Positions 1 to 9,175 of a stretch of DNA of 64,000 bases are shown piece by piece. A program made the translations under genes and the position numbers. Below the pieces are notes generated by a model, which made no database searches, was not told the DNA's origin, and was given only the letters and a program-made list of their open reading frames with translations. This stretch comes from Aquilaria yunnanensis (taxonomy: Eukaryota; Streptophyta; Magnoliopsida; Malvales; Thymelaeaceae): assembly GCA_039654915.1 (NCBI GenBank), contig CM077594.1:87186893-87250892 (forward strand). Reading direction: 5' to 3'. Position 1 is the stretch's first letter; every line of letters begins with the position of its first letter.

Positions 1-659
1 GTAGACATTTTTACCATTTTCATTGCTCATAGAAGAGCAATTGTACCAATAATTTTGAAATGAATATTAATCTTCTCTCTCCTTTCAATTTTCTTTATCA
101 CTTTAAGGAAAGTGATAGTTTTCCTTCTTTTATTTTTTTTGAACCGAAGTGTCTGATATGCGCCATACCCTTTGTGCGCCTTATCCCCATGATTACCTTT
201 CTGCCCTCAAACCAATTTGGTTATTCCCCTCATATCCTTTCCTCTCCCAGCCACAGCAGATTCACGTGATCATCGTCGTCCTCTACAGTGGTCCTTGTTT
301 TCACTGCCGAAGTCCCACGTCGGCCTTCTCCGTTGTTTCCAGGCGTCGCCAGCCACCGGCGCTGGTGATTGTTGGCTGGGTTACAGTTGCGTTGGTGGGT
401 CGATGTTGGAAACCACCGGCTCCTCGTCTTCCACTGGATGGTGTGAAAATCGTGAGAAGCGGTTGAGGGACGGCGTCTAGGTGACGAGTCGGCAATGGCG
501 GCATCTGAAGAATTGAAGCGGCGGTGCTGGCTGTGTCGTAGACCAACCTGCTTCGGTTTTTTTTTTTCTTTTGGCCAAATTATGTAGATCACCTTAATTT
601 TATCTAAAACTTGTAATAATGCCCTAGGATTCAAAAAGCTAATTTTTGTCCTCGATATT
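1..659. other. intergenic, GC-rich block in AT-rich DNA
   Basis: No convincing gene. Positions 240-540 are much richer in G+C than the surroundings and open in several frames on both strands. None of the translations resembles a family I know; they are low-complexity and overlap each other, as expected for transposon filler. Confidence 0.4.
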
Positions 660-1065
660 CAAATTGTGTTTATATATAACTTCTTATTTTTTTACACATA
701 TATGAGTAAATGTAACATATCTGTAATGTATCTACAAAATATCTCTGATCTCATTTATATATATGTGTTACATATTTTATACATATCCAACACTTGTTTT
801 ATACATCTGATTTTATACATATCTATTATTCAATTTGTACATATTTCCAATTTTAGCAAAAACTAGGATTTGACATGTTTACACCTATTCTTTTTAGAGA
901 TTGAACCTATACATAGTATTACATATATTAATAACATATTTGTGATATCGTTTGTACATATGTCATACATTATTTGTATATATTCCTTTTTTTTTTTTTG
1001 TATGTCAAATTTGTATATGTCTAATATCTGGTTTGTTTATATCTCTAATTTTTAGGGGATATACA
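660..1065. repeat. AT-rich array of a diverged tacatat/ttgtacatat motif
   Basis: Variants of a short word (tacatatct, ttgtacatat, ttatacatat) recur about every 15-30 bases for 400 bases, with no constant period. A GC-rich block next to an AT-rich short-word array is also the internal layout of the MULE-like elements at 31513-34612 and 43297-44907. No ends or target duplication were found here, so membership of that group is only a suggestion. Confidence 0.4.
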
Positions 1066-1565
1066 AGATTTGATGTATTTACACTTTTTTTATACTATAG
1101 AGGGTAATATTGAAATACTAATATATATAGACATAAAAGGTATAGTGCACATTAGACTTATCAATTTTGGACATCCTACCTTTACACAAGGGATATCAAT
1201 GGACATTCGCCTTGTGAATATCTTATCATGTTATATTCAAGTGGTAGGATATTTTTTTTACAATTAAATGGATTTTGATTGGATTTGGTTTTTTTATACC
1301 CATTATATTTGGATAGCATGCAGTCCCCATTTGTGTGTGTGTAACCCACATTTATATGTATTACTATTACAAATGGAAAAAAATTATAAAAACCCTCTTG
1401 ATATGATGTTTACCCTAACTTGCATTGCCTTCTCTTTTTCCGGGAAACCTACTCTGTACTGTGAGCTTCGGCAGCCAACGAGTGAACATAATTGGCCGAA
1501 ATATTCTAATACAACTTTTAGGTTTTAAAACTAAACAGATAAGCCTTAGATTAATATATAACTTA
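1066..1565. other. intergenic, nothing recognised
   Basis: AT-rich sequence with no supported gene. It is the left flank of the Pack-MULE; its last ten bases join the target site duplication. Confidence 0.5.
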
Positions 1566-1575
1566 GTTCTTATTA

Positions 1576-1866
1576 GGGTAAAACTCACCATGGGTCACCT
1601 AGCTTATTTTTTTGTCCTATCCGGATACCTTACCTTTATTTTGTTCTAGCGAGATATCTTTCCTCTTATTGCGTATCCTGTTCAGCTACTTTCTGTCAAA
1701 TTGGTCGTTAAATTGGATGGAAAATGATAAAGTGGCATTAAATAATACTAAAATAAACTTAAAATAACAACTTCAGTCCTCAAACGATTCAATTACTAAT
1801 TCTAACCCTTAAAATTTCACTTAAGCCAATTCTACCCCTCTCATCCCGTTCACCGCCACCTCCCAC
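1576..1866 (+). repeat. left terminal inverted repeat of Pack-MULE
   Basis: Pairs with 2659-2949 over about 291 bp with few mismatches. The match ends inside CACCGCCACCTCCCAC; the sequences then diverge. Confidence 0.9.
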
Positions 1867-1902
1867 TCTTCTCCTCCGTCATTTTCAGGACATTCGTCAT
1901 TT

Positions 1903-2232
1903 TCAGGGTTCCTCTCTCTGTCTTTGTCTCTTGGGGTTCTCCGCTACGGTTTGTGGAGGAGCGGCGAGCTGCTGCTGCTGCTGACGTTCGCGGCGCCTAG
2001 CGGTGGAGACCCAGGTGCTTCTGACGTGGGTCGGGCAATCGAATCCGCGGGACTTGCAACAGGTCCAGCACCGCATGTGCACACAGTCCTTCGCTTGGTT
2101 GCCGCAGTCTCGGCAATTCACGACGCCGCCGCCGGTACCTTCCATCCCGAAGCCGGATCTCTGATTGACCGGAGAAGAAAAGGAATCATGCTCTATGGTT
2201 CGCGAGGAATCGAAGAAAAAGAATCGACCCAT
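1903..2232 (-). pseudogene. captured SRS/SHI-family zinc-finger fragment
   Basis: The first in-frame ATG is at 2232, giving 109 residues. The core at about 2035-2115 has seven cysteines spaced C-x2-C-x6-C-x4-C-x2-CC-x6-C, followed by THVRSTW and [11 protein letters not shown]. That is the RING-like finger and basic tail of the SHI-RELATED SEQUENCE/STYLISH transcription factors, nuclear regulators of auxin synthesis and organ development. The family pattern is C-x2-C-x7-C, so one residue of the usual AKKDC has been lost here. The second half of an SRS protein (the IGGH/IXGH domain) is absent. The fragment ends at a stop near 1903 and lies wholly between the Pack-MULE inverted repeats, so it is best read as a transduplicated first-exon piece. 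Whether it is transcribed is unknown. The family call is strong, function weak. Confidence 0.8.
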
Positions 2233-2520
2233 AAGGCGGCGATGGGCAGAGTTCCCATCCGACAATGAGCATCAAATGACAACAACGAGCATCATCGCCG
2301 GAAACGGTAGTCGCTCCGATTAAGCCGGATCTCTCTCCTCCTCCGCTGTCGTCGGATCTCTGATTGACCGGAGAAGAAAAGGAATCATGCTCTATGGTTC
2401 GCGAGGAATCGGAAAAGAAGAATCGACCCACAAGGAGGCGATGGGCAGAGTTCCCATCCGACAATGAGCATCAAATGACGGCAACGAGCATCATCGTCGG
2501 AAACGGCAGTCGCTCCGATT
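2154..2520 (+). repeat. 168-bp direct repeat, two copies 199 bp apart
   Basis: 2154-2321 and 2353-2520 are close copies, both beginning CGGATCTCTGATTGACCGG. The first overlaps the 5' part of the zinc-finger fragment, so an internal piece of the captured sequence was duplicated within the element. The copies differ by scattered substitutions and small indels. Confidence 0.85.
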
Positions 2521-2658
2521 GACTGATCGACGGGCTCTATGCATCAACCCACAGATCCATGTTGACCTCTTCAAATCGTGCTCTGTTAATGGTGGCGTAG
2601 AAATTTATTCCGAAGAGCTAATCATCCCTTTCTCTTCACCAGATTTGCGGGGGAAGCG

Positions 2659-2949
2659 TGGGAGGTGGCGGTGAACGGGATGAGAGGGGTAGAATTGGCT
2701 TAAGTGAAATTTTAAGGGTTAGAATTAGTAATTGAAATAGTTTGAGGACTGAAGTTGTTATTTTGAGTTTATTTTAGTATTATTTAATGCCACTTCATCA
2801 TTTTCCATCCAATTTAACGACCAATTTGACGGAAAGTAGCTGAACAGGATGCGCAATAAGAGGAAAGGTATCTCGCTAGGACAAAATAAAGGTAAGGTAC
2901 CCGAATAGGACAAAAAAATAAGCTAGGTGACCCATGGTGAATTTTACCC
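2659..2949 (-). repeat. right terminal inverted repeat of Pack-MULE
   Basis: Reverse complement of 1576-1866. The 10-bp target duplication follows immediately at 2950. Confidence 0.9.
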
Positions 2950-2959
2950 GTTCTTATTA

Positions 2960-3789
2960 ACACTAGTTTATATTTATATTTCTATTATATTGGTAAAAAT
3001 CAAGTAATTTGTTTCACATTTTTGGTGTTGTCATCCCCAGCTTCATGATCAATCCAAAGGCCAAGTCACCTAATTTTCTTTTTTGTGCAAAATCTCCCTC
3101 TTGCCAAATTTGTCAATCATGGCTATGGTAATGTGCAGCGATTAGATGAGTTTCACTCGACCCTATATGTCTTAGAATGTATGAGATATGAATATTAAAA
3201 TTGTAAAATCAATGAATGGTGAACAATATATAAATTAAGTATCTAACATGATAAATAAGACGTAAAAATAACATTATCCTACCCTCCTTCTATTCTATCC
3301 ATTATCATCATTACGCACAACATAGAGTACCAAGCTTCTTGTATTATGTGAGTCATGCCATTTATTTTTACCTAAGAGCCTTTCCTTTATATCCCATTGT
3401 TACATTGAGTTTCAACTAATTTAGAGTCAAAACATGATCAGACCCCCCCGTGGGGGAGAATGTTTCACAATGTCTGTTTCCTCCATTTCACAACATCAAA
3501 CCTGATAGGCTGATACCTTACTTTAAGAGAGAGGATGAGTTCCTTAATATGCTACCTCGCTTGTGTTTGGTAGCAACATCATTATTTGGAAAGAGAAAAT
3601 GATAGAGATACTATTATTATTTTCAGTACCATATCCATTATCTCCTGATGCCGTTGACGATATGAAAAATTTATATAGAAAACAATTTAAGAATTATTGG
3701 TGTAACTAGATTGATATAAAATGATGAAAAAAAATAGAAGTACCCAAAGCAATATTTTCTAGAAAGTACGAATTGCACTTTTCTCTTCC
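2960..3789. other. 5' flank of the UGT84-type gene
   Basis: AT-rich, no coding signal. Presumed promoter region of the downstream glycosyltransferase; no specific factor site is claimed beyond the TATA box listed separately. Confidence 0.4.
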
Positions 3790-3800
3790 TATATATATAC
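3790..3800 (+). promoter_or_regulatory. probable TATA box of UGT84-type gene
   Basis: TATATATATAC lies 83-93 bp before the chosen ATG at 3883. Usual spacing would put the transcription start near 3820-3830 and give a leader of about 55-60 nt. An ATG at 3807 opening a 15-codon ORF would then lie upstream of the transcript. Confidence 0.55.
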
Positions 3801-3882
3801 CATACCATGTTTGCCCTCACTTCATTTATCCTACACATACGTACAAATCAATAAACTAGCTAATAATCTCAAGCAACCAGCT

Positions 3883-5427
3883 ATGGGGTCTGAGCATTTC
3901 TCTGTGCCTATGGCTCACATTCTCATGGTCTCTTCCCCCGGGCAAGGCCACGTCAACCCTCTTCTCCGCCTAGTCAAGCTCCTCGCTTCCAAGGGCATGC
4001 ACGTCACCTTCACTACTGACGCCCACACCGGCAGAGACATGATCAAGGGCAGCAACATAATGCCCCACGAGCCCATCCCCGTCGACGACGGCTTCATCTC
4101 ATTCGAGTTCTTCCCTGACGGGTGGCTGGAGAACGATCCACGCCGCGCCGACCTCGAACAGTACATGACCCACCTTGGAATCGTCGGGAAAGATGCCGTC
4201 TCTCAGATTGTCAGCCGCCAAGCTGATAAGAACCGTCCCGTTTCTTGCCTCATCCACAGTCCCTTCATACCTTGGGTTTCCGACGTGGCGGAGGAGTTCC
4301 GCCTGCCTTCGGCCATGCTCTGGATCCAATCATGCGCCTGCTTCGCCGCCTATTACTCTTATGAACACCGGTTGGTCCAATTTCCGACAGAATCCGACCC
4401 GAAAACTGAGGTCCAGCTCCCCTGCATGCCTTTGCTCAAGCACAACGAAGTCCCCAGCTTCCTGCATCCGTCGACGCAGTACCCTTTTCTGGCAAGAATT
4501 ATTCTTGGGCAGTTCAAGAAACTGAACAAGGTTTCTTGTGTTCTGATGGAAACTTTCCAAGAGCTCGAGCCGGAGATAGTCGACTACATGTCGAAGCTCT
4601 GCCCCATCAAAACCGTTGGACCTCTGTTCAAGTACCCGATCTTGCAGAGCTCCGCCGCGGTGCGGGGCGACTTCGTCAGAGCTTCCGAAGGCTCCATTGA
4701 GTGGCTTGACACTAAACCGGCCTCCTCTGTGGTCTACGTATCGTTCGGAAGTGTTGTCTACTTGCAGCAGGAGCAAGTGAACGAGATTGCCTATGGGCTG
4801 TTAAATGCCGGCGTTTCATTCCTCTGGGTGATGAAGCAGCCTCACCAGGTCTCCGGGCTTAAGCAGCTAGAGTTACCGGAAGGTTTCTTCGAGAAAGTCG
4901 GCGACAGCGGGAAGGTGGTGGGTTGGAGTCCGCAGGAGAAAGTTCTGGCACACCCGTCGGTGGCTTGCTTCGTGACGCACTGCGGTTGGAACTCGACGAT
5001 CGAGGCAGTGACGTCGGGCGTGCCGGTAGTGGCGTTCCCGCAGTGGGGTGATCAGGTAACTGACGCTGTCTATCTGGTGGATGTGTGGAAGGTTGGCGTG
5101 AGGATGGGCAGGGGAGAGGTGGACAGTAGAATTGTCCCGAGGGAGGAGGTGGAGAATTGCCTCCGTCAGGCCGTGGCTGGGCCCAAATCGGAGGAGATGA
5201 AGCGGAATATACTGCAGTTGAAGGAAGCGGCGGCGGGAGCAGTGGCGGCCGGTGGATCCTCCTATGAAAATGTTCAGAGCTTTGTTGATGAGATTAAGGC
5301 GACGGGTACAAGGGCTATAGGCATGCAAGTTGAAGTTCAGCCTAAAGCTGAAGCTGAAGTTGGGAAAGCAAATGTGATGGCTGGTTTGGTCAATAAGTCC
5401 AAATTTCTGTCCTCAGAGGTCAACTAG
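3883..5427 (+). CDS. UDP-glycosyltransferase, UGT84-type (group L)
   Basis: Single-exon gene of 514 aa. The start is the ATG at 3883; the frame is open further upstream but has no ATG there. It is a cytosolic family-1 glycosyltransferase expected to move glucose from UDP-glucose to a small acceptor. The N-terminal half carries PGQGHVNPLLRL with the conserved catalytic His (residue 23). Blocks such as FIPWVSDVAE, SCACFAAYYSYEHRLV, LPCMPLLKHNEVPSFLHPS and CPIKTVGPLFK are typical of UGT84 enzymes. The PSPG donor box is complete at residues 348-391 (4924-5055), from WSPQEKVLAHPSVACF to FPQWGDQ; the final Gln suits UDP-glucose. Characterised UGT84A members esterify hydroxycinnamic, gallic or benzoic acids, and UGT84B members auxin; the acceptor here cannot be told. 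The residue aligned with the catalytic Asp of flavonoid UGTs appears to be Ser. A Glu/Ala/Lys-rich tail of about 40 residues follows the core. No frameshift; probably functional. Confidence 0.93.
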   Translation: MGSEHFSVPMAHILMVSSPGQGHVNPLLRLVKLLASKGMHVTFTTDAHTGRDMIKGSNIMPHEPIPVDDGFISFEFFPDGWLENDPRRADLEQYMTHLGIVGKDAVSQIVSRQADKNRPVSCLIHSPFIPWVSDVAEEFRLPSAMLWIQSCACFAAYYSYEHRLVQFPTESDPKTEVQLPCMPLLKHNEVPSFLHPSTQYPFLARIILGQFKKLNKVSCVLMETFQELEPEIVDYMSKLCPIKTVGPLFKYPILQSSAAVRGDFVRASEGSIEWLDTKPASSVVYVSFGSVVYLQQEQVNEIAYGLLNAGVSFLWVMKQPHQVSGLKQLELPEGFFEKVGDSGKVVGWSPQEKVLAHPSVACFVTHCGWNSTIEAVTSGVPVVAFPQWGDQVTDAVYLVDVWKVGVRMGRGEVDSRIVPREEVENCLRQAVAGPKSEEMKRNILQLKEAAAGAVAAGGSSYENVQSFVDEIKATGTRAIGMQVEVQPKAEAEVGKANVMAGLVNKSKFLSSEVN

Positions 5428-5804
5428 TAGTTTAAGTGCCGTCCCATGCAGCGGAAATAATAATAATAATAATACTAATAAAGATTTCATCCCCCATTGT
5501 TGAAGTAAATCATATTATGAAAAAGCTGTTTAAGAGGCGCTGAACCAAACTTATAATTGAACCCAATTATCCAATTTACTGCTTTTTCTCAAAATATAAC
5601 AAGTCTTAAAGCTCCAAAGTTTACACAATATATTTATTGCGAGGGACTAGGAGTGACTGACTTAATTAACATTTCCCATTTTCACTATATATTCTTAGTG
5701 CCAAGTCAAGTCGAAGAAATGGGGTGTAAAAGATGCCCCATAGAATTCATCTGAACTACACGTAAACCTCATTGACCAGACCAGCTACAATAAAACGAGG
5801 TCGT
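5428..5804. terminator. shared 3' region between convergent genes
   Basis: 377 bp between two convergent stop codons. AATAAT repeats and AATAAAG at about 5456-5481 are plausible polyadenylation signals for the UGT transcript. No gene seen. Confidence 0.4.
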
Positions 5805-6191
5805 TTAAATGCACTTCATCTTCTTCGCCGGCTGGGCCGAATCGTAGAGAGAAAGTAGGGAACGAAACCGCCTCTTTCTGATTCGAGTTCGACGGCTGAG
5901 ACCCGGATGCGAGCCATCGCGGCAGCCATCTCCTTCTTCTTCGTCATCGGAGTATACCGTCGCGGATGGAGAACACGCCACGCTTCTTCCATCATCAACC
6001 TCGACGTCGCGGATCTTCGCAGCAGTTCCTTCTTCGCTGTCGATCCATCCCTCGTCGGCGTCTCTACAGCGCCCCTTCTGTTGGGCTGGCCGACAGAGGT
6101 GGAGGAGAAGGCAAGCGGCGTCTAGCTCCGATTCCGACAAAGCGGAAGTTCGCTTCCACAGATTAATACGAGGAGATATTTTGGCCGTCAT
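5805..6191 (-). CDS. small plant protein of unknown function, 128 aa
   Basis: I do not recognise this with certainty. The first ATG in frame is at 6191 (MTAKISPRINLW). The protein has a short hydrophobic helix-like stretch near its start (SELDAACLLLHLC), an acidic middle (YSDDEEEGD) and a strongly basic Arg/Lys-rich region leading to RFRSLLSLYDSAQPAKK close to the C-terminus. A small family of plant proteins pairs an N-terminal AA..LL.L motif with a C-terminal R.I..IY..T.P motif, and this resembles it; that is recollection, not a search. Support for a real gene: TATATATA on the minus strand about 80 bp upstream, G+C content above its surroundings, and no interruption. It is convergent with the UGT84-type gene. 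Basic composition suggests a nuclear location, as inference only. Confidence 0.55.
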   Translation of the reverse strand: MTAKISPRINLWKRTSALSESELDAACLLLHLCRPAQQKGRCRDADEGWIDSEEGTAAKIRDVEVDDGRSVACSPSATVYSDDEEEGDGCRDGSHPGLSRRTRIRKRRFRSLLSLYDSAQPAKKMKCI

Positions 6192-6271
6192 CGAAAATAT
6201 TCCTCGCTCCAATTTCTCGTGCCTTGCAATGAAACGGACATGGAAAACGCTGAAATGAGAGATTGGATGCG

Positions 6272-6279
6272 TATATATA
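6272..6279 (-). promoter_or_regulatory. probable TATA box of the 128-aa gene
   Basis: TATATATA, read on the minus strand, 81-88 bp upstream of the ATG at 6191. This gives a leader of roughly 50 nt. Confidence 0.5.
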
Positions 6280-6374
6280 GAGAATCCTCCGTTCGGGTTT
6301 CCCTCCGTTGCAAGTTAATTGACCGACTTGCCTGATTTCTCCAACACGGCCCCAACCGCCGACTTATGCCTCTC

Positions 6375-6380
6375 CACGTG
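6375..6380. promoter_or_regulatory. G-box / ABRE-like CACGTG
   Basis: CACGTG in the context CCACGTGTCG, about 100 bp upstream of the presumed TATA box of the minus-strand gene. This is the core bound by bZIP and bHLH factors and, in this context, an ABA-response-like element. Function is inferred from sequence alone. Confidence 0.4.
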
Positions 6381-6399
6381 TCGTCATATTATTGGGCCA

Positions 6400-7072
6400 C
6401 AACACATTCATAGGGCGTCAAATACTGAGAGCTAGCAAGTATGGGCCCAAAGTTCAAGACGGCTGTGATTATAGGTTTCGGAGATGCACGTCGGCCAGGC
6501 CCAGGACGCCCAACTTTTTATGTTGATCCATAAACCCTATGGTTGTCCAACACCGCGGACTCCAAGCTTATAAATCAGCCTAATGGGTTGGAAAGCATGT
6601 TTGGAAATCGAAGAGGTAAATAATATTTACTTTTTTTTTTTTTTATATCCAGGAGCACGTAGAAGTATAAGATATTAGGAAATACTTAGCAAAGGTTTGG
6701 AGGAATCTTGAATCCTGAACAATATCAAGTAACAATTTTAGCATTTGGGCTTATTGCACTCGAACCCAACTAATTGGGCTCCGAATGCGAAAATACAGTT
6801 AATCGGGCTCACGCTAGTGAACACAGGTCTCTCTTTCGAAAAGAAAAAAGAAACTCATCTGCCGGCCATGAGCTTCCAACATTCGTCATGCTGTCTGTGT
6901 ATTTCAAAAGGGAAACCTTTGTCCTCCAATATAACTTACAAAAGAGAGTTTTAAGTGTTTATAAACTATTTTGTCAACATGAATTAGGTGAGGATAAAAG
7001 GATATGGTAGACTTTTTTTTGGTAATCAACATTAGTATTACAAGGTATAGGATTTAAGGAGATACTTCTTTC
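6400..7072. other. intergenic, nothing recognised
   Basis: Mixed-composition spacer with poly-T tracts. No gene or element could be supported. Confidence 0.4.
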
Positions 7073-7424
7073 GTCTCATAATAATTAAAACGTTTCTCTG
7101 GGTACGGAGATTAAAATGTATGTCATTTATGTTATTTTTTTCAAATTTGTCCATGAAACTAAAATTTTAAAAAAATCTTTTTGAATTTTGTGTAGTGAGA
7201 GTTTAAATAATTATTAAAAAGAAAAGATTTTTTTTTTGTTTTGTGCAGTAAGAGTTTAAATGAATATTAAAAAAGATTCTTTATTAGTTTTGTGTAGTGA
7301 AGTTTAAATAAAGGGTAGCAAGGTAAATTACAAATTGAAAACTTTCTAAACAGGAAAATATTTAATTCTTTTTTGTACAGCAAAAAAAGAAATATGTTTC
7401 ATTCTTTTTGAGACAGAGAAAGTA
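7073..7424. mobile_element. Stowaway-like MITE
   Basis: Starts TACTTCTTTCGTCTCATAAT and ends as the inverse (TTTTTGAGACAGAGAAAGTA), an imperfect terminal inverted repeat of the TACTCCCTCYGTCTCA type found in Stowaway (Tc1/mariner) MITEs. About 350 bp, AT-rich, non-coding, with diverged repeats that suggest an old insertion. Confidence 0.65.
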
Positions 7425-7659
7425 TAATACAACTATAATATAAGAATAGGGGAAATGTCAACTTGTTCTGGATTGAGAGGTCACTGAATCTAGTATTAAT
7501 GTATTATGGAAATTTAGGAAGGTAGAGATGAGGGAATTGATCCTTGGCCTTGGCTAGGGATCGACTTGGCTGGGGATTGGTGTCTCTTTTGCCACCTCGG
7601 ACTGGGCTAGTATGATGATATGGTAGACTTGTGCATATAAATTTGATGATTATTTTTAA

Positions 7660-8130
7660 CCTGGATGCAAATGAGCCAAGCCGAGTCCGAGCACCCTAAG
7701 CTTGAAGCTCAGCTCATTAAGGATTGGCTCGGCTTGAACTCGAGTTTGAGTTCAACTAGCTTAGTAAAGGAGGATCAATGCTTGGCTCAAAGAGGCTTGG
7801 GCTTATGTTGGTTGTTTAATAGGCTTGAAGATCAACTTAGATGGTGCAGCTGGAATCAAGTTCTATTAAGGTGCATTTGGTTTGATAAGAGCTTAAGTAA
7901 GATTTTAGGAATTAGGTTATTATTTATTTTATTAGACTAACTATATTATATTAATATTATATTAGGCTTGACAAGAGCTCTAACCAACAAATATCAGGTC
8001 TGAGCATGGTTTGTTACGGCTTCAAACCTAAAATATGGCTTAAGCTCGTCAGGCTCGGTTAGATAACAGAAAAAATAGTATTCAAGCTCCAACTGTTTGA
8101 TAGGGCTCGACTTCATTTTCACCCTATTTT
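7660..8130. mobile_element. hAT-like non-autonomous remnant
   Basis: Dense GCTCGGCTTGAACTCGAG / AAGCTCAGCTCATT-type words at the left and GCTCGTCAGGCTCGG plus GGGCTCGACTTCATTTTCACCC at the right are typical subterminal repeats of non-autonomous plant hAT elements. Exact ends and the 8-bp target duplication were not resolved. The short open frame at 7665-7940 is a by-product. Confidence 0.4.
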
Positions 8131-9160
8131 TAACTTACCTCATAACATAGTTTTTATGTTTGATTTCAAACATTTTTATGTTTTACATTTGATTTACCTA
8201 ACTATTATTTAGTACAGAGTTAAAATTTTTGTCAATCCCTTCCAACATTCTTCCTCCTATAACCTTTCGAGCTTCCTCTTCTCCCCATTCAATCTATTAT
8301 AAGCCCATGTAGTTCACAAAATCCGTTGTATCCTATAGGATTTTTGTAGTCCTGATCTCTATCATCCTTAAATACAATGTTAATACGCCTCATATTGTGG
8401 TTCGAGTAGTTTTCATTGTTTCATTTAATTAGCACCAACACCTCATAAGTTGAAGATATTGATTTAGAGATGATTAAGATAGGCCTTAGCCATGGCTACT
8501 TCGCTTACTACTAAAAGGTGGCTTAGTGTTTCTTGCTTGCTCAAGGCGCACTCAATCTAATGAAACTATCTCCCACTTATTTTTGCATCAACAAGTTTGA
8601 AGTACATAACAGCACACTCTTACGTTTCCTAGTCCCATGTAAGAAATGGTAATTGATTTGCCTCCATATTCTTTCTCCTACATGATTGGCAGATTGAACC
8701 AAGTTTCATATCAACCTTTTAAAGTTTTGACTTAAAGGTATGAACTTAATTTCTAGAAGAATCAAGCAAGCTCAATTTTATTGTAGAATTTTAAATATAT
8801 TGCTCTTGGATCATCCATTCAAATTAGCTCATCTATGGGGTGATGGGAGAAATAAAGGTCTCTCCAGCCATTTTGTGACCGATGGCGCTTTGAATCGATC
8901 CTTCAGCAATAAGAGTGCCACTGGTTTGGCTTTAATTCATAATTCAAGAGATGGTTAAGGTTCCATGGTGGCTTGCCTTTTTCTTTCACTATTTTTTATG
9001 CTTTGGTTTTTGCCTCTGTCATGGAATTTAATTCTTGCACTATCCTAACTAATTATGTGTAGGCTTTTTTAAGCATCGTTCAAATCATGCTAGACATGAA
9101 GATTCAACTTTGGGCCATGATATCATGGATATGATCCATTGTTTATAGTTTCTTACTCTG
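8131..9160. other. intergenic, nothing recognised
   Basis: No supported gene. Left flank of the L1-like insertion. Confidence 0.4.
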
Positions 9161-9175
9161 GTTATGGTATCTCAA

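Larger units (their letters stand above)
1576..2949. mobile_element. Pack-MULE (non-autonomous Mutator-like element)
   Basis: Seen in the sequence: nearly identical inverted repeats of about 291 bp (1576-1866 and 2659-2949) beginning GGGTAAAAYTCACCATGGG, flanked by a perfect 10-bp direct duplication GTTCTTATTA at 1566-1575 and 2950-2959. Long terminal inverted repeats with a 9-11 bp target duplication define Mutator-like elements. The interior holds no transposase; it carries a fragment of a host SRS-type zinc-finger gene on the minus strand plus a partial tandem duplication, the Pack-MULE arrangement. Close similarity of the repeats and the exact target duplication argue for a fairly recent insertion. 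It would need a transposase from elsewhere to move. Confidence 0.9.

Noticed and set aside
3807..3854. Upstream ATG with a 15-codon ORF before the UGT84-type gene
   Set aside because: It probably lies upstream of the transcription start predicted from the TATA box at 3790-3800.
4330..4776. 148-residue frame antisense to the UGT84-type gene
   Set aside because: Shadow of the coding strand; similar antisense frames at 3915-4166 and 4873-5328 were also rejected.
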